Source of the DNA: Gemmatimonadaceae bacterium
Lineage (GTDB): Bacteria > Gemmatimonadota > Gemmatimonadetes > Gemmatimonadales > Gemmatimonadaceae
DNA: 64,000 nucleotides
NCBI GenBank assembly: GCA_019186945.1
Contig: JABAQJ010000003.1
Location: 40,531-104,530 of the forward strand
Reading direction: 5' to 3'
Under the pieces are notes generated by a model. The model did not search any database and was not told the DNA's origin. It was given only the letters and a program-made list of their open reading frames with translations. Shown piece by piece: positions 46,090-55,048 of the stretch. Every line of letters begins with the position of its first letter. The first letter of the stretch is position 1. The position numbers and the translations under genes were made by a program.

Positions 46090-47094
46090 CTGCCCGCATG
46101 CCGCCGCGATATCGGTTCCCCGACTTCGCCGGATAGCGACTTCGACACCGGCCCGTCGAAGAGCTTGCGCGAACTGGCCGATCTCGCGTGCGGGTGTGGG
46201 CTTGAACTCCCCTGCACCGCCCGGATGGAGCGGGATCAGGTTGACGAACGCCCTGCAGGCCGTGGCCAACGCCGCCAGCTGGCTCGCATGTTCTGGCCGG
46301 TCGTTGATACCAGCCAACATCACGTACTCGAACGTCGTCCGCCGATCGAACACTTTGGCCGCGGCCACGACGTCCGCCAAGGGATATCTGATGTTGACTG
46401 GCATGAGACTGCGTCTGAGCACGTCCGTCGGCGCGTGAATCGAAATGGCCAACCGGAACTGCTCAGGGCGCCGCCCAAGCGCTTCGATACCCGGCAGGAT
46501 GCCAACCGTCGAAATGGTGATGTGTCGGGCGCCGATGCCAAGACCCCGAGGAGAATTGAGGATCGTCAGCACCGGATCGACGGCCTTCCAGTTCATCAGT
46601 GGCTCGCCCATCCCCATGAAGACGATGTTCGTCGGTTTGAGCGGTGGAACGAGCAGCAGGAGTTCGCGGACCTGTCCGGCTATTTCGAACGGTTCGAGGT
46701 TCCGCGCGAATCCCATGGCGCCCGTGGCGCAGAAAGCACACTGCAACGCGCAACCCGCCTGCGAAGAAATGCACAGCGTCAAGCGATCGCCTTCCGGAAT
46801 GGCCACGGTCTCGATCGTCTGGCCGTCGTGCAGCCGAAAAAGAAACTTCTGTGTCCCGTCCGTCGAAACCTGGTGCGCCTCCAGCTGCAACCGACCAAGC
46901 GCGAAGCGTTGCGCAAGGACGTCTCTCAGCGTCATCGGGAGTTCGGTCATCGCCGCGAACGATGGTGCCGGGTGCTCCCACAGCCTGCGGTGCACCTGAC
47001 GCGAGCGATACGACGGGAGCTGCTGCTCGGCGACGAACTCCGTCAGCAGCGCTGCCGACGCATCCGGAGTGAGGTTGAGCAGGTCCTGCTTCAC
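46018..47094 (-). CDS. rlmN: 23S rRNA/tRNA adenine-C2 methyltransferase RlmN
   Basis: Radical SAM enzyme methylating A2503 of 23S rRNA and A37 of some tRNAs. The 358-residue protein has the CALQCAFC cluster motif (C-x3-C-x2-C, about residue 122), GMGEPLMNW, ISTVGILPGI, RLAISIHAP, and the methyl-carrying cysteine in RRSRGTDIAAACGQL near the end. GTG at 47094 overlaps the upstream gene stop (GTGA). The C-terminal tail of about 20 residues after ACGQL is longer than usual, and reaches 72 nt into the convergent LytR_C gene. Confidence 0.94.
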   Translation of the reverse strand: MKQDLLNLTPDASAALLTEFVAEQQLPSYRSRQVHRRLWEHPAPSFAAMTELPMTLRDVLAQRFALGRLQLEAHQVSTDGTQKFLFRLHDGQTIETVAIPEGDRLTLCISSQAGCALQCAFCATGAMGFARNLEPFEIAGQVRELLLLVPPLKPTNIVFMGMGEPLMNWKAVDPVLTILNSPRGLGIGARHITISTVGILPGIEALGRRPEQFRLAISIHAPTDVLRRSLMPVNIRYPLADVVAAAKVFDRRTTFEYVMLAGINDRPEHASQLAALATACRAFVNLIPLHPGGAGEFKPTPAREIGQFAQALRRAGVEVAIRRSRGTDIAAACGQLRVERLRRRPPVSADEHGDIQVA

Positions 47095-47990
47095 CGTTGG
47101 GGGATCAGTGTGGTCAGCGTGAACTGGTACGAGGCGGCAAGTCCGACCGGACTGTCTTCCCGGGCAATCGCGGCGAAGTACCGGCCCACGTACGTGCCGA
47201 CTGCCAGACGCCATCTGGTCGTCGAGTGAGAAAACGCCTCCGTCCACGCGATGCCGGTGCGCATCTCCCATGCAAGATAACGTCCCGATGCGAACACGTA
47301 TTGCTCGCGCGAGAGTCCCGGCCTGAGCGAGAACGAATAGCCGGGTCGAGCAGAACGTGTGTCGTCATCGCCGATTGCGCGAAAATCGCCTGACGCCGAG
47401 AACGTTTGCCCGTCGCCGCTTTCGGCCGCCGGTCGCCACAGGAAGCTCGATACGGCAATGCGAGCATCTGCCGTCGTGAGGTGCTCGGCAACGACTCCGG
47501 CGTCCAGACCGAACGCACTTCGCGTGGTCAGGTCCAGTTCGCCGCGAAGAAAGCGGAGTGCGACGCCCGCGTAGAGGTCGCGCGTCTGGCGCCGTGCCGC
47601 CAGCGCGGAGACCACCAAAGCGTTGTACGGGACATCGGTACCGACCGACTGCGGATCGGAGTCGGTATGGGGGATGTCGCCAACGGATGCGCGTGCCACC
47701 GTTACGCCATAGGTCGTACCGCGCCACTGCAAGGCGCCGCCAAGAATCTGCGCTGACACGCCCTGCGTTGAACCGGTCAAGAGCGAGGAGGCCGTCAGCC
47801 GGCCAGCGGCGCCATCCGGTAGCAGGATCCCCGCTGGATTCCGAAGCCCATCGCCGGAGCGCAGCGCCAGTGCGAAGCCCTCGGCGACGGACCCAACCGG
47901 AAAATCGAACAGGTCGCGACCCGGAATCTGCTGTGCGAACGCCGTCAGCGGCCAAGTGATCGCAGCGAACATCGTAAAGGTGCGATTCAT
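47091..47990 (-). CDS. Exported beta-rich protein, putative outer-membrane barrel
   Basis: The 299-residue protein has a signal peptide (MNRTFTMFAAITWPLTAFA, cleavage after AFA-QQ). The mature part alternates hydrophobic and polar residues with many aromatic strand ends (QYVFASGRYLAWEMRTGIAW, RWRLAVGTYVGRYFAAI) and ends in a strand YQFTLTTLIPQR, consistent with a PorV/UPF0164-like barrel. GFALALRSGDGLRNPAGI near the N-terminus recalls such proteins. Function unknown. ATG at 47990 is not preceded by a Shine-Dalgarno and coincides with a predicted transcript start. rlmN follows with GTGA. Confidence 0.7.
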   Translation of the reverse strand: MNRTFTMFAAITWPLTAFAQQIPGRDLFDFPVGSVAEGFALALRSGDGLRNPAGILLPDGAAGRLTASSLLTGSTQGVSAQILGGALQWRGTTYGVTVARASVGDIPHTDSDPQSVGTDVPYNALVVSALAARRQTRDLYAGVALRFLRGELDLTTRSAFGLDAGVVAEHLTTADARIAVSSFLWRPAAESGDGQTFSASGDFRAIGDDDTRSARPGYSFSLRPGLSREQYVFASGRYLAWEMRTGIAWTEAFSHSTTRWRLAVGTYVGRYFAAIAREDSPVGLAASYQFTLTTLIPQR

Positions 47991-47996
47991 TGGGAG

Positions 47997-48025
47997 AGCT
48001 TAGGGCGCAGGGTAATGCCGGTCAA
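47997..48025 (-). promoter_or_regulatory. Promoter for the exported protein and rlmN, probably leaderless
   Basis: On the minus strand TTGACC (48020-48025) and TAAGCT (47997-48002) are 17 bases apart. The -10 ends six bases before the ATG at 47990, so the first transcribed base would be the A of the start codon. Confidence 0.5.
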
Positions 48026-48105
48026 TCCGGCGGCTTCTCGGAAATCGCCTGACCGCATAGTTTTATGGGCCCATGCTGATGCCTGACGCCCCGAGCGCAT
48101 AGGAA

Positions 48106-48489
48106 TTGGTCACGGAGCTGCTTCGCCATCGCTGGCGCTGGCCGGTCCTGTGGGCGCTTGTGATTCTGGCGCTGACATCGGTGCCCGCTTCCGACCTTCC
48201 GAACGCGTCATTGTTTCCCGGCGCGGACAAGGTTGTTCATTTCGGGCTCTACGCCGTGCTCGGCTTCCTGGCCGGGAACGCGGGACGCGGCCGCTCGAGG
48301 AGCCTTGCGGTTCTTGTCCTTCGCGTGACAGTGGGTATTGGAGTGTTTGCGGCGCTGGACGAAGTGCATCAGCGGCTCATACCGGGTCGTTCCATGGATG
48401 TGCGCGACTGGCTCGCGGACGTCGCGGGGGCGATCGTCGGCGTTTGTCTCATCGGTTTCGCGCGGAAGCGCAGGGAGCACGTTACGTGA
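48106..48489 (+). CDS. VanZ-like membrane protein
   Basis: The 127-residue protein shows VanZ-family topology and text: a first helix with VLWALVILALTSVPASDLP, FPGADKVVHFGLYAVLGFLAG, a third helix, and the DEVHQRLIPGRSMDVRDWLADVAGA signature, then a final helix. Start is a TTG at 48106 with AGGAA before it; an in-frame TAG two codons upstream rules out a longer gene. VanZ proteins relate to glycopeptide resistance in name only; the general role is unknown. aspS overlaps its stop. Confidence 0.85.
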   Translation: MVTELLRHRWRWPVLWALVILALTSVPASDLPNASLFPGADKVVHFGLYAVLGFLAGNAGRGRSRSLAVLVLRVTVGIGVFAALDEVHQRLIPGRSMDVRDWLADVAGAIVGVCLIGFARKRREHVT

Positions 48490-50267
48490 ACGAGCCTGTA
48501 TCGCTGGCTACAACGATGCGCACGCACCTGTGCGGGGAGCTACGGGAATCGCATGTTGGCACGAGGGTGCGTCTTGGCGGTTGGGTGCATCGCCGTCGCA
48601 ACCTTGGCGGACTCGTTTTCGTGGATTTGCGTGACCGCTTCGGCCTCGTTCAGGTATCGTTCAACCCGGCGAGCGCGACAGGGGAAGCGATGCAGGTTGC
48701 CGAGCAACTGACGTCTGAGGCGGTCGTGCTGATCGAAGGGTGCGTCGTCGCGCGTCCACCGGAGGGCCGCAACGCCGAGCTGGCTACGGGCGCGATAGAA
48801 GTGCTCGCTGAGACGGTGAAGGTGGTGGGTCCTGCCACGACGCCAGCGATCCCGGTCGCGCGAGGAAAGGGAGAGAAGCTGGCTGCCGAGGAACTCCGTT
48901 TGAAGCACCGGATACTCGACCTCAGGCGATCCGAACTGCAGGCGAATCTCGTAATGCGGCACCGTCTGCTTCAACGTGCGCGCAAGGCGCTGAGCGACGA
49001 GGGGTTCCTGGAGGTGGAGACGCCGATCCTGACCAAGCCAACGCCGGAGGGAGCACGCGACTACCTCGTGCCAAGCCGTGTGCATCCGGGCGAGTTTTAC
49101 GCCCTTCCACAGTCGCCCCAGATCTACAAGCAGTTGTTGATGGTGGCGGGGTTCGACCGGTACTTCCAGATCGCGCGGTGCTTCCGCGACGAGGATCTGC
49201 GCGCCGATCGCCAGCCGGAGTTCACCCAGATCGACATCGAGGCGAGCTTCGTCGCACCTGACGATGTCCAGCGGTTCGTCGAGCGCGTGCTGGTGGAGCT
49301 GTGGGGCGAGGCCGGTCACGATATTTCGGCGCCATTCCCGCGCCTGGCCTGGCGGGACGCGATGGAGCGGTTCGGCGTCGACAAGCCGGATCTCCGCTTT
49401 GGAGTTGAGATTGCCGACGTTTCGCAAGCCGTCGGTGAGGATGCGGCGCCGTTCATTCGTGAGGCGCTGGGCGCGGGCGGTCGATTGCGCGCGCTAAGCG
49501 TTCCCGGAGCCGCGGAGGCCTCGCGCAAGGAGATCGACGGGTACGCGGCGATCGTGAAGGAAGCGAAGGCGGGAGGTCTCATTTGGGCTCGACGAACCGG
49601 CAGCGGCTGGGAAGGGCAAGGCGTCAGGGCACTGGGGAACGAACTTCTTGGCCGATTGGTTGCGAAGCCCGGCGAATTGGTGTTGGCGGTGGTCGGTCCC
49701 GATCATGTTACGTCGCCGGCGCTGCACGGCGTACGTTCCCTGGCGGTGCGGCGGCCCGGCATCGTCAGGCTCACGGACCATGCGTTCTGCTGGATCGTCG
49801 ACTTTCCCCTGTTCGAGACCGATCCGGTAACGGGGATCCGGGCATTTGCCCATCATCCGTTCACTTCACCTCATCCGGACGATCGAGACCGCCTGACGAC
49901 GGATCCCGACCGATGCCGGGCACTGCACTACGATGCCGTCTACAACGGCAACGAATTGGGCAGTGGATCGATCCGGATCACGGATCCTGCGATGCAGGCG
50001 GTCGTCTTCGAGTTGTTGGGTATCGAAGCGCAGGACCAGCAGCGTCGGTTCGGCTTTCTGCTCGACGCGCTGGCATCGGGGGCGCCGCCGCACGGAGGCT
50101 TCGCCCTGGGTTTCGACCGCATCGTGATGCTACTGGCCCAGGCCCCTTCGCTTCGCGACGTGATTGCGTTCCCGAAGACCACGGCCGCTCGCGCGCTGTT
50201 CGAGGGCGCGCCGACGCCCGTCTCTGCGGCGGATCTTGAAGCACTGCACCTGAGGAGTCTGGCGTGA
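48486..50267 (+). CDS. aspS: Aspartyl-tRNA synthetase
   Basis: Class II synthetase of the bacterial type, 593 residues. N-terminal OB-fold (RTHLCGELRESHVGTRVRLGGWVHRRR), core motif 2 (QIARCFRDEDLRADRQPEFTQID), the bacterial GAD insertion domain (about residues 300-425), HHPFTSPHPDD and motif 3 (LGFDRIVMLL). GTG at 48486 is favoured by GGGAG at good spacing and by GTGA coupling to the vanZ-like gene; ATG at 48516 would match shorter relatives. Whether it also charges tRNA-Asn cannot be told here. phoH begins in its stop. Confidence 0.95.
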   Translation: MNEPVSLATTMRTHLCGELRESHVGTRVRLGGWVHRRRNLGGLVFVDLRDRFGLVQVSFNPASATGEAMQVAEQLTSEAVVLIEGCVVARPPEGRNAELATGAIEVLAETVKVVGPATTPAIPVARGKGEKLAAEELRLKHRILDLRRSELQANLVMRHRLLQRARKALSDEGFLEVETPILTKPTPEGARDYLVPSRVHPGEFYALPQSPQIYKQLLMVAGFDRYFQIARCFRDEDLRADRQPEFTQIDIEASFVAPDDVQRFVERVLVELWGEAGHDISAPFPRLAWRDAMERFGVDKPDLRFGVEIADVSQAVGEDAAPFIREALGAGGRLRALSVPGAAEASRKEIDGYAAIVKEAKAGGLIWARRTGSGWEGQGVRALGNELLGRLVAKPGELVLAVVGPDHVTSPALHGVRSLAVRRPGIVRLTDHAFCWIVDFPLFETDPVTGIRAFAHHPFTSPHPDDRDRLTTDPDRCRALHYDAVYNGNELGSGSIRITDPAMQAVVFELLGIEAQDQQRRFGFLLDALASGAPPHGGFALGFDRIVMLLAQAPSLRDVIAFPKTTAARALFEGAPTPVSAADLEALHLRSLA

Positions 50268-51217
50268 CTGTGTCCGAAGAACTGACCCGACGACTCAGCG
50301 CCGAGGGCGTCGACCCACTCGTCCTCGCGGGCGTACATGACGCCAACCTCATCGAGTTGGGGCGGCAGACGTCGACTCGCGTGTCCATGCGGGGCGATAC
50401 GCTCTCGATCGCGGGAAGCGCCGATCAGGTCGAACGCGCATCGGTTGTTGCCCAGCGGATGATCGACGCGGCTCGGCAGCGTCAGGTGCTCGACATCGAC
50501 GACGTCCTGCGGATGACGCTCGACCATTCCCGGGAGCCTGCGGGTGGAGACGACGCGAGGATCGTCCTGCCCGGCATCCGCAGGGTCATCCAACCGAAGA
50601 CGCCTGGACAGGCAGAGTACCTGCGGTTGATTGCGGAGAACGACATCGTGGTCGGCATCGGCCCCGCGGGTACGGGGAAGACCTACCTGGCAGTGGCCGC
50701 CGCCGTGGATGCCCTGAGTCGGAAACGCGTCCGCCGCATCATTCTTGCCCGACCTGCTGTTGAGGCTGGCGAGAGCCTGGGCTTCCTCCCTGGTGACATG
50801 CAGGCCAAGGTCGATCCGTATCTGCGCCCGCTCTATGACGCCCTCGAGGACATGATGCCACCCGAGCGGATGCAGCGCGCACTCGAGACGCGGGTCATCG
50901 AGATCGCACCGCTCGCCTACATGAGAGGACGAACACTCAGCGATGCCTTCGTGATTCTCGATGAAGCGCAGAACGCGTCGGGCGCGCAGATGAAGATGTT
51001 CCTCACCCGACTCGGCGTTAACTCGCGCACCGTCATCACCGGCGACAAGACGCAGATCGACCTGCCGCGTCGCGAAGAGTCCGGCCTCATCCAGATCGAG
51101 CGCATCCTCATTGGCATTGACGGAATCGGTTTCCACTATCTATCCGATTCCGACGTCGTCCGTCATCGGCTGGTGCGTGAGATCATCAAGGCATATGCCG
51201 ACGACGCTGGTGCCTGA
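50264..51217 (+). CDS. phoH: PhoH family ATPase
   Basis: The 317-residue protein has a KH-like N-terminal part (about 1-75) and a PhoH ATPase domain with Walker A GPAGTGKTYLAV (about residue 133), Walker B AFVILDEAQNAS and VITGDKTQIDLP. The phoH-ybeY order is well conserved and hints at RNA metabolism and ribosome quality, although the exact PhoH function is not settled. GTG at 50264 overlaps aspS (GTGA). ybeY follows after 8 nt. Confidence 0.94.
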   Translation: MTVSEELTRRLSAEGVDPLVLAGVHDANLIELGRQTSTRVSMRGDTLSIAGSADQVERASVVAQRMIDAARQRQVLDIDDVLRMTLDHSREPAGGDDARIVLPGIRRVIQPKTPGQAEYLRLIAENDIVVGIGPAGTGKTYLAVAAAVDALSRKRVRRIILARPAVEAGESLGFLPGDMQAKVDPYLRPLYDALEDMMPPERMQRALETRVIEIAPLAYMRGRTLSDAFVILDEAQNASGAQMKMFLTRLGVNSRTVITGDKTQIDLPRREESGLIQIERILIGIDGIGFHYLSDSDVVRHRLVREIIKAYADDAGA

Positions 51218-51225
51218 TTCTCAGC

Positions 51226-51714
51226 ATGTCTGAGCAGCTTCCGGCGGACCGGAAATCTCCCAATGGATCTGGGGTCATCGTTGACACGTCGGCGACTGAC
51301 GTGCGCGCACCGCTGCCCCGGGCAGCGGTGCGGTCGCTGGTGCGATTCGTGCTGCGTCGCTCGCGAGTTCGATCGGCCGTCGTGTCAGTGGCGTTCGTCT
51401 CGAACCGGAGGATCGCTGCCCTCAATCGCCGTGTCTTCGGCCGTTCGGGCGTCACCGACGTGATCGCGCTGACATTCCGGAAGGCCGCCGAGGCCGCGCC
51501 GGCCGTTGGAGACGTCTATGTGGCCGCAGACGTCGTGCGGGCCAATGCCCGACGTGCGCGCATCGGCGTACGCGAGGAAGCGGCGCGGGTCGTGGTCCAT
51601 GGAGTGCTCCACGTCCTCGGTCACGACCATCCGGATACGGACCGCGAAAAGAGCGCCATGTGGCGGGCACAGGAACGCCACCTCCTCGCTGCGAAGCGGG
51701 AGGGCGTGTGGTAG
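51226..51714 (+). CDS. ybeY: Endoribonuclease YbeY
   Basis: Metal-dependent RNase involved in 16S rRNA 3' maturation and ribosome quality control. The 162-residue protein has the zinc motif H-x3-H-x5-H (HGVLHVLGHDHP) followed by DREKSAMWRAQERHL, and the internal TDVIALTFR segment in place of the common TDVLSFP. The first 25 residues are extra and low in conservation. Start ATG at 51226. It overlaps the CBS-domain gene by 7 nt. Confidence 0.94.
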   Translation: MSEQLPADRKSPNGSGVIVDTSATDVRAPLPRAAVRSLVRFVLRRSRVRSAVVSVAFVSNRRIAALNRRVFGRSGVTDVIALTFRKAAEAAPAVGDVYVAADVVRANARRARIGVREEAARVVVHGVLHVLGHDHPDTDREKSAMWRAQERHLLAAKREGVW

Positions 51715-52958
51715 ATGTCGTATCGTTGCTGCTGGCGATAACCACGGCCGCGATAGGCGGACTGTGCGCAGTGTCCGACGGAGCGTTGCTGGCACTCGAT
51801 CCCGGCGACGCGCTCCCACCGCATCTGCACGCACTGTTCGATCGGCGCGAAAAGACGCATCGCGCCCTGGCGTTCGCGCGCGTTCTCGCGCAGCTGATGA
51901 GCGGGGCTTTCGCCGCGTGGGCTCTGTGGCCGCTGGCGACAAGTTCCACAGGTCGCTTCTGGATCGGCGCCCTCGCCGCGCTGGTACTCGTGGGCGTGTC
52001 GGAAAGCCTGGCGCGCAGCGCCGGCGACACGTTGGGAGCGCGCGCCGCAGCGCGATTCTATCGTTTCATCCTCGTCACCGAGCGACTGCTCTACCCGATC
52101 GTTCAGCTGGGCAGCGTCATCGACCGGGGTCTACATACGATCCTGCCGCCTCCAGCACGTCGCGACGTGGATCGCGAAGCCACCGCCGAGCAGTTCCGTG
52201 AGGTGGTCGCGGCGGAAGCGGAAGCCAGTCGTGAGCAGAAGGTGCTCCTGAAAGGCGTCTTTGCGCTCGGCAACACGGAAGTTCAGGCGATCATGGTCCC
52301 ACGTGTGGACATCGTCGCCATCGATCGGGATATGCCATGGTCAGAAGTCGTGGATCGCGTGCGGAGCGCGGAGCACGCGCGTCTTCCCGTGTTCGCCGGA
52401 TCGATCGACAACATCGTCGGCATACTCTACGCGAAGGACATTCTGCCATGGATCGTCGCGGACGAACCGCCGAGCGGGTTGTGGTGGTCGTTGATGCGAG
52501 CGCCCGCCTTCATTCCCGGCGCGAAGAAGACGGACGTGCAGTTGCGCGATTTCCAGGAGCATCGTACGCACATGGCGATCGTGGCTGACGAATTCGGCGG
52601 AACGGCCGGCCTGATCACGATCGAAGACGTGCTGGAGGAGGTCGTCGGCGATATCCGGGACGAGACCGACGTCGACGAGACAGCTGTGGAGCGTTCGCTG
52701 GATGGGCGGCGGTTCTGGGTGTCCTCGCGCGTCACGCTCAGCGAACTATCGGATCTGCTCGACCGGGACTTCGAGAGCGAAGACGTGTCGACCGTCGGCG
52801 GTCTCGTCTACGAAAAGCTCGGGCGCGTACCCAGGTCAGGCGAAGAACTCGAGCTGAACGGGTTTCGTGTCGTCGTGGAGCGTGTCGTGCGCCGGCGGAT
52901 CCGACGCGTCTACTTCGAGAGGCTCCACGACGCCGGTGACGGAGTGGATAGCGCATGA
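51708..52958 (+). CDS. CBS-domain membrane protein with CorC_HlyC domain (CNNM/HlyC type)
   Basis: The 416-residue protein has N-terminal hydrophobic helices (about residues 2-22, 55-75, 78-98) forming a reduced DUF21-like part, a pair of CBS domains (MVPRVDIVAIDRD and RLPVFAGSIDNIVGILYAKD; AIVADEFGGTAGLITIEDVLEEVVGDI) and a CorC_HlyC domain at the end (STVGGLVYEKLGRVPRSGEEL). The family includes magnesium and divalent-cation exporters; haemolysin is a historical name. GTG at 51708 follows a GGGAGGG. The next gene is a shorter relative. Confidence 0.88.
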   Translation: MVDVVSLLLAITTAAIGGLCAVSDGALLALDPGDALPPHLHALFDRREKTHRALAFARVLAQLMSGAFAAWALWPLATSSTGRFWIGALAALVLVGVSESLARSAGDTLGARAAARFYRFILVTERLLYPIVQLGSVIDRGLHTILPPPARRDVDREATAEQFREVVAAEAEASREQKVLLKGVFALGNTEVQAIMVPRVDIVAIDRDMPWSEVVDRVRSAEHARLPVFAGSIDNIVGILYAKDILPWIVADEPPSGLWWSLMRAPAFIPGAKKTDVQLRDFQEHRTHMAIVADEFGGTAGLITIEDVLEEVVGDIRDETDVDETAVERSLDGRRFWVSSRVTLSELSDLLDRDFESEDVSTVGGLVYEKLGRVPRSGEELELNGFRVVVERVVRRRIRRVYFERLHDAGDGVDSA

Positions 52959-53935
52959 GCGGCATTCTGTTGTTGGGGATCGGAATCGTCGCATGGCTGA
53001 CCGCGGCGGCGACGGCTGTCCGCTCCGCCAGCCGCATCTGGCTTCGTCACTGGGTGGAGCGTCGGTTGAGCGGGGCTGTGGCTGCGGCGCTGTACCTTGA
53101 TCGGCCGCATCGGATGCTGCTGGCGGCGACTACGGGCGTCTCCCTGACCGTATTCTCCGCCGGGGCCTACATCGGGACGTCCGCGACGAGCACCGGAAGC
53201 GTTCTGCGGCAGGTGCTCCTGTATTCGTTGCTGCTGCTGATCGTTGGCCAGCTCGTGCCGCGCGCCATCGGGCGACGCTGGCCGAGGGTGCTGATACCCA
53301 TCCTGCTTCCCCCGGTTCGCGCGATCGACATCGTGCTCACGCCGCTTCTGGCGATCGTCAGGCGAATTACCGGCGAGCGACGCGCCATCGAGGCGCGAGA
53401 GGCGAACGAGGACGACGATGCCGCCATCGAGGCGCTGCTTCGGGAGGGCGAGGTCGAGGGCGTGGGCGAACGCGCCGAAATCGCGATCATCAGCAGCGTG
53501 GTCGATTTCGGCGCCCGAAAACTCCGTGACGCGATGACGCCGCGGGCGGACATCTTCGCCGTCGATGCCGGGTTGCCGCCTGACGAGATAGTGCGCCAGG
53601 TGGCCCAGTCGGGTTTCAGTCGAGTGCCTGTGTATCGCGGGAACCTCGACCGCATCGAAGGCATGATCCACGCCTTTGACTTGCTCAAGCGCGGAGGCGA
53701 GCTTCCGCCGCAGTTGCGATCGGTGGCCGTGTCGCCTGAATCGGCGCGTTGCAGCGACATGCTCTTCCACATGCTGCGGGAACGAAAGCATCTGGCGATC
53801 GTCACTGACGATCGTGGCGCCACCGTCGGGTTGGTCACACTGGAAGACCTGCTGGAGGAACTGGTGGGCGAGATTCGCGATGAGCACGATGAACCTGGCG
53901 GACCGGACGTGCCGCGACCCGGTGCGACGCACTGA
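52955..53935 (+). CDS. CBS-domain membrane protein without CorC_HlyC domain
   Basis: The 326-residue protein has a DUF21-like N-terminus with about four hydrophobic helices (about 3-22, 57-78, 85-105, 110-130) and two CBS domains (MTPRADIFAVDAG, SGFSRVPVYRGNLDRIEGMIHAFD; LAIVTDDRGATVGLVTLEDLLEELVGEI), then ends with a short proline-rich tail instead of the CorC_HlyC module of its neighbour. It overlaps that gene by four bases (ATGA). The two probably act together, perhaps as a heteromer. 24 nt separate it from meaB. Confidence 0.86.
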   Translation: MSGILLLGIGIVAWLTAAATAVRSASRIWLRHWVERRLSGAVAAALYLDRPHRMLLAATTGVSLTVFSAGAYIGTSATSTGSVLRQVLLYSLLLLIVGQLVPRAIGRRWPRVLIPILLPPVRAIDIVLTPLLAIVRRITGERRAIEAREANEDDDAAIEALLREGEVEGVGERAEIAIISSVVDFGARKLRDAMTPRADIFAVDAGLPPDEIVRQVAQSGFSRVPVYRGNLDRIEGMIHAFDLLKRGGELPPQLRSVAVSPESARCSDMLFHMLRERKHLAIVTDDRGATVGLVTLEDLLEELVGEIRDEHDEPGGPDVPRPGATH

Positions 53936-53959
53936 CACGATTCTCCTGATCCGGCTACG

Positions 53960-55048
53960 ATGAATCCCAAGCCATCCGCGCCGCCAGCGATGCTCCAGCA
54001 ACTCCTGGAGGAATTCGACACGCGCCGACCTGCCGCGCTGGCACGTGCCATCAGCATCGTCGAGAACCAGCGCGACGGTTTCGACGCGTTGCTGAGTGCG
54101 CTGCATTCGCGCCTCGGTCGCGCCCAGCGCATCGGCCTGACAGGACCACCGGGCGCGGGCAAGAGTACGATGACGATGCATCTGGCGGCGGCCTACCGGG
54201 CCCGGGGGTTGACGGTGGGCATCGTCGCCGTCGACCCGACGTCGCCATTCACCGGCGGCGCCCTCCTCGGTGACCGCATCCGCATGGAGCAGGTGGCGCT
54301 GGACCCGGGCGTCTACATCAGGTCGCTGGCGACTCGTGGATCGTTGGGTGGCCTCTCGTCAGCGACGCGTGCGGTTGGCGACGTCCTCGATGCGTTCGGA
54401 TTCGATCGCATCATCATGGAAACCGTCGGCGTCGGCCAGAGCGAACTCGATATCGCCCGGGCGGCGGATTCCACGACCGTCATTCTTGTCCCGGAATCCG
54501 GTGATGCCATTCAGACCCTGAAGGCAGGGCTGATGGAGATCGCCGACATATTCGCCGTGAACAAGGCGGATCGCCCCGGTGCCCAGAGGCTGGGCAACGA
54601 CATCGAGCTGATGCTCGGCCTGCGTGGCGGAGCAACGATGCGCAATGTCCCTGCACACCACGGTGTCGATCTCACGCTGATCAACCCGGGAAGGACAGCG
54701 CGCGAGGCGGCCAGGGTGGAGCAGCCGGATTCCTGGACGCCGCCAGTAATGCGAACCGTGGCCGTGAACGGTGAAGGGATTGAGGAACTCGTCGCGGCCA
54801 TCGAGCGCCACTTCCGCTATCTTGTCTCCAGCGGCGAGCTCCGGGAACGGCGGCGACGCCGGTTGCACGAGCAGATCGTCGAGATCGCCGAACACCGAGT
54901 CAAACGACGCTGGTGGGGCGACACCGGGATGCAGGAATACCTTCGAGAACAGATTCCCCACGTTGAAAGAGGCGTCATCTCGCCATTCGCCGTAGCAGAC
55001 GCGCTGCTGCTGCGAGGCGCTCGGCTCCTCACGGAGGTGCAGGTATGA
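53960..55048 (+). CDS. meaB: MeaB/ArgK-type G3E GTPase for B12 mutases
   Basis: GTPase chaperone that loads and protects adenosylcobalamin in acyl-CoA mutases. The 362-residue protein shows P-loop [15 protein letters not shown] (about residue 62), [32 protein letters not shown] (switch/Walker B), and NKADRPGA for guanine recognition. ATG at 53960. It overlaps the mutase large-subunit gene by four bases, making functional partnership with that mutase almost certain. Confidence 0.95.
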   Translation: MNPKPSAPPAMLQQLLEEFDTRRPAALARAISIVENQRDGFDALLSALHSRLGRAQRIGLTGPPGAGKSTMTMHLAAAYRARGLTVGIVAVDPTSPFTGGALLGDRIRMEQVALDPGVYIRSLATRGSLGGLSSATRAVGDVLDAFGFDRIIMETVGVGQSELDIARAADSTTVILVPESGDAIQTLKAGLMEIADIFAVNKADRPGAQRLGNDIELMLGLRGGATMRNVPAHHGVDLTLINPGRTAREAARVEQPDSWTPPVMRTVAVNGEGIEELVAAIERHFRYLVSSGELRERRRRRLHEQIVEIAEHRVKRRWWGDTGMQEYLREQIPHVERGVISPFAVADALLLRGARLLTEVQV

